DNA of 64,000 nucleotides, taken from an uncultured Lachnospiraceae bacterium. GTDB taxonomy: Bacteria; Bacillota; Clostridia; Lachnospirales; Lachnospiraceae. The notes under the pieces are model-generated. The model was not told where the DNA came from. It saw nothing but the letters and a program-made list of their open reading frames with translations, and ran no database searches. A program made the translations under genes and the position numbers. Positions 23,518-32,949 of the stretch are shown here, in pieces (position 1 is the first letter of the stretch; each line of letters begins with the position of its first letter). The DNA lies in contig CAKRJP010000001.1 in assembly GCA_934351835.1 (NCBI GenBank), positions 237,422 to 301,421 on the forward strand, given 5' to 3'.

Positions 23518-25425
23518 ATGGATAATCAGAATCAGAATAATCGAAACAACAAGAATAATCGAAATAATAAGCAGGGATTCTCTTTTATCGTTATAGTAAC
23601 GCTGATCACCACTATATTAGTGCTGGCATTATATCAGTTTCAGGGTAATGGATCTGATCAGGAGATCAGTTACGATAAATTTTTGAAAATGGTAGATGAC
23701 GGAAAGGTTGAAAAAGTCGTAATTCAGAGTGATAAGATTGTCATTACAGAAAAGAAAGAAAAAGGACAGATGATCGCGAATGAATATTATACGGGTGTTG
23801 TAAAAGATGATACCTTATCTGACAAATTGTATAAAGCAGGTGTCAAATATGAACAGGAGATACCGGATACGACATCAGCCATTATATTAGAAACGATTAT
23901 GACATTCCTGCCAATTGCATTTTTAGTCGGAATGATCGTCTGGATGACCAGAAGGATGTCTCACGGAGGAGGCATGATGGGAATCGGCAAGAGCAATGCA
24001 AAGATGTATGTGGAGAAATCCACAGGTGTCACCTTTAAAGATGTAGCAGGACAGGATGAGGCGAAAGAGTCACTTCAGGAAGTGGTGGATTTTCTTCATA
24101 ATCCGGGGAAATATACCAGTGTGGGTGCTAAACTTCCCAAGGGAGCTCTGTTAGTAGGACCTCCGGGAACTGGTAAGACATTACTTGCGAAGGCAGTTGC
24201 CGGCGAGGCAAAGGTACCATTCTTTTCACTGAGTGGTTCTGCATTTGTAGAGATGTATGTCGGTGTAGGCGCATCCAGAGTCCGTGATTTGTTTAAGCAG
24301 GCACAGCAGATGGCTCCGTGTATTATTTTTATCGATGAGATTGATGCTATTGGTAAGAGCAGAGATAATCAGATGGGCAGCAACGATGAGCGTGAGCAGA
24401 CATTGAACCAGTTGCTGGCAGAGATGGATGGATTCGAGAGCAATAAAGGACTGGTCCTTCTGGCGGCTACCAATCGTCCGGAAATTCTGGATCCGGCACT
24501 TTTAAGACCAGGACGTTTCGACAGACGTATTGTTGTTGAAAAACCAGATTTAAAAGGAAGAATTGATGTCTTAAAAGTACATGCAAAAGATGTCCGTATG
24601 GATGAGACCGTGGACCTGGAAGCAATTGCACTTGCAACGTCGGGGGCTGTTGGTTCAGATCTCGCAAATATGATTAACGAAGCTGCAATCAATGCAGTTA
24701 AGAATGGAAGAAATGCAGTATCCCAGAGTGATTTGTTCGAGGCTGTGGAAGTGGTATTAGTCGGTAAAGAGAAGAAGGACCGTATCATGAGTCAGGAAGA
24801 ACGCCGGATTGTTTCTTACCACGAGGTTGGACATGCGATGGTAAGTGCCCTTCAGAAAGATTCCGAACCGGTACAGAAGATCACGATTGTACCGAGAACA
24901 ATGGGAGCTCTTGGATATGTCATGCAGACACCGGAAGAAGAGAAATTCTTAAATACAAAGAAAGAATTGCAGGCAATGTTAGTGGGACTCCTGGGAGGAC
25001 GTGCGGCAGAGGAAGTTGTGTTCGATACTGTAACGACAGGGGCGTCCAATGATATTGAGCGTGCTACAAGCATTGCAAGAGCGATGATCACGCAGTATGG
25101 TATGAGCGAGAAATTCGGTCTGATCGGACTGGAATCTGTACAACATAAATATCTGGACGGAAGAGCAGTCAGCAACTGTGGTCAGGAGACAGCATCAGAG
25201 ATTGATCAGGAAATCATGAAGATGCTGAAAGAATCATATGAGGAAGCAAAGAATATGTTGCGTGCACACCGTGCAACAATGGATAAGATTGCAGCATTCC
25301 TGATTGAGAAAGAAACCATCACAGGTAAAGAATTTATGGATATTTTCCATGAGATGGAAGGGATTGACCCGGATGCACCAAAGAAAGAAGAGACCAGGAT
25401 TGGAATGAATCCGGTAGAAGAATAA
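23518..25425 (+). CDS. ftsH: ATP-dependent zinc metalloprotease FtsH
   Basis: This 635-residue membrane protease degrades damaged membrane proteins and short-lived regulators. The N-terminus is an Asn-rich tail (many Asn codons in the first 17 residues), followed by a membrane helix at about 20-41, an extracytoplasmic domain and a second helix near 120-141. The AAA domain has Walker A GPPGTGKT (about 213), Walker B IIFIDEID and the arginine-finger block LLRPGRFDRR. The protease motif HEVGHAM is near residue 435. Its own promoter and a downstream hairpin suggest a single-gene unit. Confidence 0.97.
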   Translation: MDNQNQNNRNNKNNRNNKQGFSFIVIVTLITTILVLALYQFQGNGSDQEISYDKFLKMVDDGKVEKVVIQSDKIVITEKKEKGQMIANEYYTGVVKDDTLSDKLYKAGVKYEQEIPDTTSAIILETIMTFLPIAFLVGMIVWMTRRMSHGGGMMGIGKSNAKMYVEKSTGVTFKDVAGQDEAKESLQEVVDFLHNPGKYTSVGAKLPKGALLVGPPGTGKTLLAKAVAGEAKVPFFSLSGSAFVEMYVGVGASRVRDLFKQAQQMAPCIIFIDEIDAIGKSRDNQMGSNDEREQTLNQLLAEMDGFESNKGLVLLAATNRPEILDPALLRPGRFDRRIVVEKPDLKGRIDVLKVHAKDVRMDETVDLEAIALATSGAVGSDLANMINEAAINAVKNGRNAVSQSDLFEAVEVVLVGKEKKDRIMSQEERRIVSYHEVGHAMVSALQKDSEPVQKITIVPRTMGALGYVMQTPEEEKFLNTKKELQAMLVGLLGGRAAEEVVFDTVTTGASNDIERATSIARAMITQYGMSEKFGLIGLESVQHKYLDGRAVSNCGQETASEIDQEIMKMLKESYEEAKNMLRAHRATMDKIAAFLIEKETITGKEFMDIFHEMEGIDPDAPKKEETRIGMNPVEE

Positions 25426-25452
25426 ATGAAATTATATCAGATGTTATTTTTG

Positions 25453-25483
25453 AAGGGATCGATTGAAAAATCGGTCCCTTTGA
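25453..25483 (+). terminator. Hairpin after ftsH
   Basis: AAGGGATCGATT pairs with AATCGGTCCCTT around GAAA, with one mismatch. The T tail is short, so termination may be partial. Confidence 0.55.
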
Positions 25484-25540
25484 CACCTTTAGCAGTTGAA
25501 ATGTGGTAAGATAAATTATATGACAAAAAGGAGAAGAACC

Positions 25541-27379
25541 ATGTTTGATATTCAGGAAGAATTAAAAAAATTGCCGGGAAAACCGGGAGTTTATATCATG
25601 CATGATGAGAATGATGCAATCATATATGTAGGAAAAGCAATCAGCCTGAAAAACCGTGTCCGACAGTATTTTCAGTCCAGCAGGAACAAAGGACCGAAAA
25701 TTGAGCAGATGGTCACCCATATCCGGAGATTTGAATATATCGTGACGGACTCGGAGTTAGAGGCACTGGTGTTGGAATGCAATCTGATCAAAGAGCATAG
25801 GCCAAAGTACAATACGATGTTGATGGATGATAAGACATATCCATTTATCAAAGTAACGGTGGATGAGCCATATCCGCGGGTGATGATGGCGAGACGTATG
25901 GTAAAGGACAAGGCAAAATATTTTGGCCCGTATACAAGTGCCGGGGCGGTAAAAGATACGATTGATCTGATTCGAAAATTATACTGTATTCGTGACTGTA
26001 ACCGGAAACTGCCGCAGGATATCGGAAAAGATCGTCCGTGTTTGAATTATCATATCCACCAGTGCAAGGCACCATGTCAGGGTTATGTTTCTTCGGAGGA
26101 ATATAAAGAATCGATTCAGGAAGTTCTTCGATTTTTAAATGGCAATTACGATATTATTTTAAAAGAGTTAGAAGAGAAGATGTATCGGGCTTCGGAAGCG
26201 TTGGAGTTTGAAAAGGCAATTGAGTATCGTGAACTTCTGACCAGCGTGCAGAAAATCGCACAAAAACAGAAAATCACGGATACCGATGGCAGTGACAGGG
26301 ATATTCTGGCGATTGCAACGGAGGCAGATGACGCTGTGGTCCAGGTATTTTTTATCCGGGGCGGACGACTCATTGGAAGAGATCATTTTTATCTTACGGG
26401 AGTACACGGAGAAACTAAAGCATCGATACTTTCCAGTTTTGTGAAGCAATTTTATGCAGGTACGCCGTACATTCCGGCGCAACTGATGTTGCCGGAGGCT
26501 ATTGATGATCTGGAACTGATCGAGGAATGGCTTTCTGGAAAACGAGGGCGTAAAGTTCATGTTCTGGTGCCGAAAAAAGGCACGAAAGAGAAACTGGTAG
26601 AACTTGCAGAGAAGAATGCGTGGATGGTCCTCAGAACGGACAGAGAACGTTTGAAACGCGAAGAAGGAAGAACTATCGGAGCAGTCAAAGAGTTGGAAAA
26701 AATATTAGATCTGAAGGGAATTATACGGATGGAGGCTTATGATATCTCGAATATCAGTGGATTTGATTCAGTGGGTTCTATGGTTGTATATGAAAAAGGA
26801 AAACCTAAACGAAATGATTACAGGAAATTTAAAATCAAAGGCGTTCAGGGAGCCGATGATTATGCCAGTATGAAAGAAGTTCTGACCAGACGATTTGAAC
26901 ACGGTCTTCAGGGAAAAGAAGAAGGAAAAGATTTGGATGGATTTACTGCATTTCCAGATCTTATTATGATGGACGGTGGAAAAGGTCAGGTGAATATAGC
27001 GCAGGAAGTTGTGGATAATCTCCGGTTGAATATTCCAATCTGTGGAATGGTCAAGGATGATAATCACAGGACCAGAGGGCTGTACTATCATGGTGTAGAG
27101 ATACCAATCGACCGCAACTCAGAATGCTTTAAGTTGATTACAAGAATACAGGATGAAGCACATCGTTTTGCGATTACTTTCCACAGGCAGTTAAGAAGTA
27201 AGGGACAGGTACATTCTATTCTGGATGATATTCCGGGGGTAGGACCGGCCAGAAGAAAGGATTTAATGCGTCATTTCGAGAACATAGATGCGATCAAGAA
27301 TGCAAGTGTGGAAGAACTAAAAGAGCTGCCGTCAATGAATGAAAAATCAGCACAGGATGTCTATAATTTTTTTCATTAG
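25541..27379 (+). CDS. uvrC: Excinuclease ABC subunit C
   Basis: This 612-residue nuclease makes the two incisions in nucleotide excision repair. It has the GIY-YIG domain at residues 10-95 (PGVYIMHDENDAIIYVGKA), a UVR motif for UvrB binding near 205-240 (FEKAIEYRELL), the UvrC-specific RNase H-like domain (about 380-540) and C-terminal helix-hairpin-helix motifs (ILDDIPGVGPARRKDLM). ATG 25541 follows AAAAGGAG; the open frame extends upstream to 25496 without a good ribosome site. hprK follows 44 bp later, the common Firmicutes order. Confidence 0.95.
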   Translation: MFDIQEELKKLPGKPGVYIMHDENDAIIYVGKAISLKNRVRQYFQSSRNKGPKIEQMVTHIRRFEYIVTDSELEALVLECNLIKEHRPKYNTMLMDDKTYPFIKVTVDEPYPRVMMARRMVKDKAKYFGPYTSAGAVKDTIDLIRKLYCIRDCNRKLPQDIGKDRPCLNYHIHQCKAPCQGYVSSEEYKESIQEVLRFLNGNYDIILKELEEKMYRASEALEFEKAIEYRELLTSVQKIAQKQKITDTDGSDRDILAIATEADDAVVQVFFIRGGRLIGRDHFYLTGVHGETKASILSSFVKQFYAGTPYIPAQLMLPEAIDDLELIEEWLSGKRGRKVHVLVPKKGTKEKLVELAEKNAWMVLRTDRERLKREEGRTIGAVKELEKILDLKGIIRMEAYDISNISGFDSVGSMVVYEKGKPKRNDYRKFKIKGVQGADDYASMKEVLTRRFEHGLQGKEEGKDLDGFTAFPDLIMMDGGKGQVNIAQEVVDNLRLNIPICGMVKDDNHRTRGLYYHGVEIPIDRNSECFKLITRIQDEAHRFAITFHRQLRSKGQVHSILDDIPGVGPARRKDLMRHFENIDAIKNASVEELKELPSMNEKSAQDVYNFFH

Positions 27380-27423
27380 TGTGATATGATATCGATAGAT
27401 GTTAACGTAAAAGGAGCGTATTA

Positions 27424-28353
27424 ATGAATATTAAAAAAGTCGAACTTAAAAAAGTGGTTGAGAAAATGAATCTTAGAAATCTTACCCCGGATGTGGATGT
27501 ATCGAAGAAGGTCGTAGAAGTTCCGGATATCAACCGTCCGGCATTGCAGCTTACGGGGTTTTTTGAACATTTTGATTCAGAACGAATCCAGATTATTGGG
27601 TATGTAGAGTATACATTTTTGGAGCAGATGGATCCGGAAGAGAAGGCTCGGATTTATGATCAGCTGGTTTCCTATGCAATCCCATGTATTATTTATTGCA
27701 GGAGTATGCAGCCGGATGAGATACTTCTTGAGAAGGCCACGAAAGCAAATGTGCCGGTATATATTACGGACAAGCAGACTTCTGCATTTTCTGCGGAATT
27801 GATTCGTTGGTTGAATGTGGCGCTGGCACCGTGTATTTCTATTCATGGGGTGTTGGTAGATGTATATGGTGTAGGTGTTTTGATCATGGGTGAGAGTGGT
27901 ATCGGTAAGAGTGAGGCTGCCTTGGAATTGATTAAGAGAGGTCATCGTCTGGTCAGTGATGATGTGGTAGAGATTCGTAAGGTCAGCGATGAAACTTTGG
28001 TAGGTACAGCACCGGATATTACGAAACATTTTATCGAATTGCGCGGTATTGGTATTGTAGATGTTAAAGTGCTTTATGGTGTACAGAGCGTACGTGAGAC
28101 GCAGAATATTGATCTGGTCATTACATTGGAAGACTGGAACAAAGACAAAGAATATGACCGTCTGGGACTTGAAGAAGAATATACAGAGTTCTTGGGGAAT
28201 AAGGTGGTATGTCACCAGATTCCGATACGTCCGGGACGTAATCTGGCAATTATCGTAGAAACGGCTGCTATTAACCACAGACAGAAACAGATGGGATATA
28301 ATGCAGCAAGAGAATTGTATAAGCGTGTACAGGCCAATATGGCAAGAAAGTAA
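27424..28353 (+). CDS. hprK: HPr kinase/phosphorylase
   Basis: This 309-residue protein phosphorylates and dephosphorylates Ser-46 of the phosphocarrier HPr, the core of carbon catabolite control in Gram-positives. The C-terminal kinase domain has P-loop GESGIGKSEAAL near residue 156, the RGHRLVSDDVVEI block just after, and the family signature ELRGIGIVDVK near residue 203. The N-terminal domain has the expected length. Start follows AAAAGGAG. It is followed after 13 bp by a ROK glucokinase, linking sugar phosphorylation and catabolite control. Confidence 0.96.
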   Translation: MNIKKVELKKVVEKMNLRNLTPDVDVSKKVVEVPDINRPALQLTGFFEHFDSERIQIIGYVEYTFLEQMDPEEKARIYDQLVSYAIPCIIYCRSMQPDEILLEKATKANVPVYITDKQTSAFSAELIRWLNVALAPCISIHGVLVDVYGVGVLIMGESGIGKSEAALELIKRGHRLVSDDVVEIRKVSDETLVGTAPDITKHFIELRGIGIVDVKVLYGVQSVRETQNIDLVITLEDWNKDKEYDRLGLEEEYTEFLGNKVVCHQIPIRPGRNLAIIVETAAINHRQKQMGYNAARELYKRVQANMARK

Positions 28354-28366
28354 GGAGGATAAGGAT

Positions 28367-29296
28367 ATGAAGTATTGTTTTGGTGTGGATATAGGTGGTA
28401 CGACGGTTAAAATCGGTCTGTTTCAGACGGCTGGAGTGATGGAAGAAAAATGGGAGATTCCAACACATGTAGAAAATCAGGGTGCTTCGATTCTTTCGGA
28501 TATAACTGATAGCATTAAGATTAAGATATCCGAGACGAAGATCTCAAAAGAAGATATTGTTGGTATCGGAGTAGGAGTTCCTGCCCCGGTGGATGCAGAT
28601 GGAGTGGTGCAGAACACGGTGAATCTTGGCTGGGGATATAAAGAAGTCCGACGGGAATTGGAGGAACTGACGGGATTAAACGTCAAGGTCGGAAATGATG
28701 CGAATGTAGCAGCACTTGGAGAGATGTGGCTTGGGGCTGCATCCGGAGAAAAAAATATGTTGATGGTAACACTGGGAACGGGTGTTGGTGGAGGCATCGT
28801 TGTAGATGGACAACCACTGATCGGTGCTCATGGGGCCGGTGGAGAGATTGGGCATATGCATGTGAATCCTCATGAGACAGAACATTGCGGATGCGGAAAT
28901 ACAGGATGTCTGGAACAGTACGCATCAGCTACAGGGCTTGTAAAGCTGGCAAAAGAGCATCTTACTGCGAGCAATAAAGATTCTGTGCTTCGAACAGGAA
29001 CACTGGATGCAAAGGGCGTTTTTGATGCGTTGAAAGCGGGGGATGCACTGGCAGAAGAGATTGTAGAAGAATATAGTAATTATCTTGGAACAGCGCTGGC
29101 GAATCTGGCAGCAGTTACGGACCCGGCGGTCATCGTAATAGGAGGCGGCGTATCAAAAGCCGGACAGATATTGATCGATCATGTTCAGACTTATTTCAGT
29201 AAACATGCATTCTTTGCAAATAAAGAAACAAAGTTAGTACTTGCATCTCTGGGAAATGACGCAGGAATATGTGGAGCGGCGAAATTGCTATTATAA
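28367..29296 (+). CDS. glcK: ROK family glucokinase
   Basis: This 309-residue sugar kinase has the ATP-binding GVDIGGTTVKIG motif near residues 5-16, the sugar-binding GNDANVAALGE near residue 104 and the ROK zinc motif GHMHVNPHETEHCGCGNTGC near residue 160. It would phosphorylate glucose for glycolysis. ATG 28367 follows AAGGAGG; an overlapping upstream frame start exists but lacks a ribosome site. In many relatives murB, rapZ and whiA follow hprK. Here a terminator and a convergent gene follow instead. Confidence 0.9.
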   Translation: MKYCFGVDIGGTTVKIGLFQTAGVMEEKWEIPTHVENQGASILSDITDSIKIKISETKISKEDIVGIGVGVPAPVDADGVVQNTVNLGWGYKEVRRELEELTGLNVKVGNDANVAALGEMWLGAASGEKNMLMVTLGTGVGGGIVVDGQPLIGAHGAGGEIGHMHVNPHETEHCGCGNTGCLEQYASATGLVKLAKEHLTASNKDSVLRTGTLDAKGVFDALKAGDALAEEIVEEYSNYLGTALANLAAVTDPAVIVIGGGVSKAGQILIDHVQTYFSKHAFFANKETKLVLASLGNDAGICGAAKLLL

Positions 29297-29345
29297 TTGG
29301 CGCATAGAATATATAGTTTGAAGGATATTAATTTATTGCGTAATA

Positions 29346-29381
29346 AAAAGAACTCTGGAATTGTTGTTCCAGAGTTCTTTT
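29346..29381. terminator. Bidirectional terminator between glcK and the PBP gene
   Basis: AAAAGAACTCTGGAA (29346-29360) pairs perfectly with TTCCAGAGTTCTTTT (29367-29381) around six bases. It lies between two convergent genes and works in either direction. Confidence 0.9.
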
Positions 29382-29404
29382 ATAATTTTATGATGCAAAT
29401 TGAT

Positions 29405-32002
29405 TTATTGTCCGTTGCCGGTATCACCGCTACCGGTACCGCCGCCACCACCGGTATTACCACCGGTATCACCGCCGCCGGTATTACCACCGGTATCACC
29501 GCCGGTATTGCCACCGGTATCACCGCCGCCGGTATTGCCACCGGTATTATCGCCATCGATATTATCCCCGGTGTTGTCTCCGGTAGTATTGTTATCATTT
29601 GTATCAGCATCTTCATCTTCATCTTCTGTTGAATTTGAAGAATTCGTAGAACTCTTCTGTGAATAAGCATGCTGTGTACAATGATCTTTCGGTGCTGTCT
29701 TTGTAGCAAAGTATTCTGTGATAGTCGGGCATCCGCTGGATGCAAGTTTTCCGGTTACCGAACATACTGTTAACTGTTCGACGGAGGAAGGCATTGTAAA
29801 CTGTTTAGTCTGCAGGTTTGCATGAATTCTGGTCATAATATTAGACCAGATAATATCTTTAAAAGTATGACTGAAATCCATAGATTTGTTATCATCATAT
29901 CCACACCAGATTGCTGCTGTATAGTATGGAGTGTAACCACAGAACCATAAGTCTTTGTTATCAGAAGTAGTACCGGTTTTTCCGGCTACCGGTTGATTAG
30001 CTATTCTACAGTAAGTACCGGTTCCCTGATTAACTACATCCTGCATAGCACTTGTCAGAAGAGCAGCAGTACTGTCTTTGATGACTTCTCGGGTTTCTCC
30101 GCTTCCTTCCAGTAATACATTGCCATCGTGATCTAAAATCTTAGTATACAGTGTTGGTGTATTATAAACACCGCCATTGGCGATTGCTGCATAAGCTGCA
30201 CACATTTCGTAGTTATAAACACCATGAGTCAGACCGCCCAACGCCATTGTCTGAGTCAAATCTGAGAAAATCTGACCATTAATCTCTTCATTATCTACCA
30301 GAGTAGAAATACCAAATTTCTCACAATATTCTTTTCCAAGTTTTTGAGTGATCTCATCGCTGAGTTTTACTGCTACAACATTGTTAGAAACAGTAATTGC
30401 TTTGCGGATCGTAATGCTTCCAAGATGTCCGCCGTCCGCATTGACCAGATCCTGTCCACCTTTTAACTTCATAGGCTCGTCAACAATGGTAGTAGCCAGC
30501 GTCTTACCGCAGGCATCAAGTGCAGGTGCATATGTGGAAGGAATCTTGAAACAAGATCCAGGCTGTCTTGTTGTTCCGGTGTATGCCCGGTTCAGTCCAA
30601 GACTTGATGATTTGGTTCCACGTCCGCCGACCATAGCCTTGATCTCGCCATTACTCTGATCCATCAAAGTGAAAGATGCCTGTGGCTGCGGAGAGAGGTT
30701 GATGACTTCATCATAGGTATCTCCTTCTTTTGCAATCGTAGCTTTCCACTCTGCGATACGTGCATTGGCTTCATCTTCGCTGGAGAAGAGCAGTCCCTGT
30801 TCATCTCCGTAAGCTTCGGCTCCATAGTTTTTGATATTGTTAGAACCGTAATTCTCTACAGTACCATCTGCTCTTGTAACAGTCAGTGCATAGTCTAATC
30901 CAAGTTCTGTACCGTTTGGATAGTTTGCTGCATTGTTGATCTCTTCATCACAGATCTGCTGCATCTCCATATTCTGCGTAGAATAGATACTCAGACCACC
31001 ACTGTACAGTGCGTTATATGCCTGTGTCTCTGTATATCCTAACTGCTCCTGCAAGTCATTGATGACCTGTTCTGTCAGAGCATCAATGAAATAAGTATAA
31101 GGTTTTTCATCACTTTCAGAGTTATTTACAGTCTGGATTCTTGAGTATACATCGTCTGCCATAGCTTCGTCATATTCTGACTGGTTGATGTATCCCTGGT
31201 CAAGCATATTCTTTAATACTTTGTCCCGGCGTTTTTTATTATCATCCGGATGATCTACAGGGTTGTAACCGGAAGGATTCTGAGTGATACCTGCGATTAC
31301 TGCTGATTCAGAAAGAGTTAACTCGCTGACATCTTTGTTGAAGTATCGTTTGGCTGCTGACTGAACACCCAGACAGTTCTGACCGAGGTTGATTGTATTC
31401 AGATAATTCTCAAGGATTGTATCTTTGTCCATCTGTTTTTCAATCGCAACAGCGAGATATTGTTCTTGAATCTTACGCTGTAATTTTTCGTAAAATGTAT
31501 CTTCATTTACGAAGTTAGGAAAGACATTATTCTTAATCAACTGCTGTGTGATCGTACTGGCACCTTCGGAGAAGTCTCCGGAAGTAAGTCCGACAACAGC
31601 TGCACGGGCAATACCTTGAAGGTCAATTCCGTTGTGCTTGTAGAAACGCTCATCTTCAATCGCAACAAATGCATACTGTAGATTTTTAGGTATGCTGTCG
31701 ATTTTCTTATATATACGATTGGATCCTGAAGATACAAAACGTTCTGTCTCTGTTGTACCGTCATCTGCATATACGAAAGTTGTAAATCCGGTTGGTTTGA
31801 TATCAGAAGCAGTGACTTCCGGTGTATCATCAATAATTTTCTTGACGAACAGACCACCGCCGATCACTCCAACGATTGCAACTACCAGAATGCACAGGAT
31901 CAGGGCTTTGAATAATCTAAAGCCAATCCGTTTTTTTTGCATCTTGGATTTTGAAGTAATTTCTTTTTGCTTTCGAGAAGCTTTTTTCTTACCATAATTC
32001 AT
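29405..32002 (-). CDS. Class A penicillin-binding protein (PBP1A type)
   Basis: This 865-residue bifunctional peptidoglycan synthase has a basic cytoplasmic tail, then a membrane anchor at about 29-52 (ALILCILVVAIVGVIGGGLFV). The GT51 glycosyltransferase domain follows (AIEDERFYKHNGID near residue 115). The transpeptidase has SCFK (SxxK), VSNN (SxN) and AGKTGTT (KTG). A PASTA-free extracellular end carries an Asp/Asn-rich linker and a Gly/Thr/Asp repeat tail of about 50 residues (GGNTGGGDTGG units). The tail is encoded by near-identical DNA repeats, so its length may vary among strains. ATG follows AAGGAGG. Confidence 0.93.
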   Translation of the reverse strand: MNYGKKKASRKQKEITSKSKMQKKRIGFRLFKALILCILVVAIVGVIGGGLFVKKIIDDTPEVTASDIKPTGFTTFVYADDGTTETERFVSSGSNRIYKKIDSIPKNLQYAFVAIEDERFYKHNGIDLQGIARAAVVGLTSGDFSEGASTITQQLIKNNVFPNFVNEDTFYEKLQRKIQEQYLAVAIEKQMDKDTILENYLNTINLGQNCLGVQSAAKRYFNKDVSELTLSESAVIAGITQNPSGYNPVDHPDDNKKRRDKVLKNMLDQGYINQSEYDEAMADDVYSRIQTVNNSESDEKPYTYFIDALTEQVINDLQEQLGYTETQAYNALYSGGLSIYSTQNMEMQQICDEEINNAANYPNGTELGLDYALTVTRADGTVENYGSNNIKNYGAEAYGDEQGLLFSSEDEANARIAEWKATIAKEGDTYDEVINLSPQPQASFTLMDQSNGEIKAMVGGRGTKSSSLGLNRAYTGTTRQPGSCFKIPSTYAPALDACGKTLATTIVDEPMKLKGGQDLVNADGGHLGSITIRKAITVSNNVVAVKLSDEITQKLGKEYCEKFGISTLVDNEEINGQIFSDLTQTMALGGLTHGVYNYEMCAAYAAIANGGVYNTPTLYTKILDHDGNVLLEGSGETREVIKDSTAALLTSAMQDVVNQGTGTYCRIANQPVAGKTGTTSDNKDLWFCGYTPYYTAAIWCGYDDNKSMDFSHTFKDIIWSNIMTRIHANLQTKQFTMPSSVEQLTVCSVTGKLASSGCPTITEYFATKTAPKDHCTQHAYSQKSSTNSSNSTEDEDEDADTNDNNTTGDNTGDNIDGDNTGGNTGGGDTGGNTGGDTGGNTGGGDTGGNTGGGGGTGSGDTGNGQ
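29414..29575 (-). repeat. Tandem repeat encoding the Gly/Thr/Asp tail of the PBP
   Basis: Within 29414-29575 the units ACCGGTATTACC, ACCGGTATCACC and GCCGCC recur many times. On the minus strand they encode repeated GGNTGG and GGDTGG blocks. The repeat is in frame and its unit is a multiple of three, so copy-number change would not disrupt the protein. Confidence 0.85.
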
Positions 32003-32146
32003 GAGTATAGGCCTCCTTCATTCTAGTCATTATAGCAAATAAACATCTTTTAATAAAGAAAAAAATGAAAACTTCATATTTCTGTACAAAATCCTTAAGA
32101 AATCGTGTAAACTATACAAGAGACTATCTGAGAAAGGATTTTACAT

Positions 32147-32800
32147 ATGTTGTTAAAATATAAAGCGGTATACCAGGGCGGGGAAGATGAGATTACAGAG
32201 AAAAAATCAAGGTTTATAGCTACGGTCATTCCTGCGGAAGATGAGGAGACCGCGTTAGAATTTATTGAATCAATGAGAAAGAAATACTGGAATGCCACTC
32301 ATAATTGTTATGCTTATGTAATCGGGGAACGGAATGAACTGCAACGTTGCAGCGACGATGGAGAACCGGGAGGAACTGCAGGCAGACCTATGCTGGATGT
32401 GCTTCTTGGAGAGGAAATCCATAATGTGGCGGTAGTAGTGACCAGGTATTTTGGCGGTACACTTCTCGGGACCGGAGGTCTTGTGCGGGCATATTCATCC
32501 GCGGCAAAAGCAGGATTAGAATCATCTGTAATTATAACCAAGATTTACGGAGTTAAACTGAAAATAGAGACAGATTATACTGGTCTTGGAAAAATTCAGT
32601 ATATATTGGGGCAAAGAGGGCTTAAGATTCTGGATTCAGAATATAGTGATAAAGTAGTGTTAAATGTATTGATTCCTCAGACAGAGTTGGATGCAGTGAA
32701 AGCGGAATTGGTAGAAGGAACCAGTGGACAGGCAGTGATGGAAGTGGAAGCAGAGTGTTATTATGCGGAAATTGATGGGGAGCCGACAGTGGTGGAGTAA
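32147..32800 (+). CDS. YigZ/IMPACT family protein
   Basis: This 217-residue protein has the UPF0029 N-terminal domain (KKSRFIATVIPAEDEETAL ... ATHNCYAYVIG ... CSDDGEPGGTAGRPML) and the C-terminal DUF1949 ferredoxin-like domain. The motif RYFGGTLLGTGGLVRAY is the family hallmark. It is related to eukaryotic IMPACT, a translation-control protein; the bacterial role is not established, though ribosome-linked functions are suspected. It lies convergent with the ribosome hibernation gene hpf, and the 140 bp between them are a nested palindrome. Confidence 0.9.
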   Translation: MLLKYKAVYQGGEDEITEKKSRFIATVIPAEDEETALEFIESMRKKYWNATHNCYAYVIGERNELQRCSDDGEPGGTAGRPMLDVLLGEEIHNVAVVVTRYFGGTLLGTGGLVRAYSSAAKAGLESSVIITKIYGVKLKIETDYTGLGKIQYILGQRGLKILDSEYSDKVVLNVLIPQTELDAVKAELVEGTSGQAVMEVEAECYYAEIDGEPTVVE

Positions 32801-32949
32801 ATTTTCATAAAGCAACGAGCCGTAACCTCGAAATCGCAGAGCGATTCCTCGGTCATGGCAGTCGCCATAAAAGCAAAAAAACACACCCTGGAGAGTAAAC
32901 TCTCCGAGGTGTGTTTTTTTGCTTTTATGGCTCGTTGCTTTATGAAAAT
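32801..32949. repeat. Nested palindromic intergenic element, copy C
   Basis: Outer arms 32801-32821 and 32929-32949 are perfect 21-bp inverted repeats. Inner arms 32865-32887 and 32908-32930 are perfect 23-bp inverted repeats with seven A and seven T. A central hairpin GGAGAGT-AA-ACTCTCC closes it. The left half (32811-32866) contains a further hairpin between GCCGTAACC and GGTCATGGC with an inner AATCGC/GCGATT stem, resembling elements A and B in plan. The right outer arm includes the hpf stop codon. Confidence 0.8.
32865..32930. terminator. Bidirectional terminator inside the nested palindrome
   Basis: The inner 23-bp inverted repeat brings together seven A and seven T on either strand behind a very long stem, which should terminate both yigZ and hpf transcripts. 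Confidence 0.75.

Noticed and set aside
27577..28278. Long 233-residue minus-strand ORF opposite hprK
   Set aside because: It lies entirely within hprK, has no ribosome site, and its composition is that of an antisense shadow.
29297..29632. Plus-strand ORF of 111 residues rich in Thr, Gly, Ile and Ala, opposite the PBP tail
   Set aside because: It is the complement of the repeat coding for the PBP tail; its low complexity follows from the repeats, and no ribosome site precedes it.
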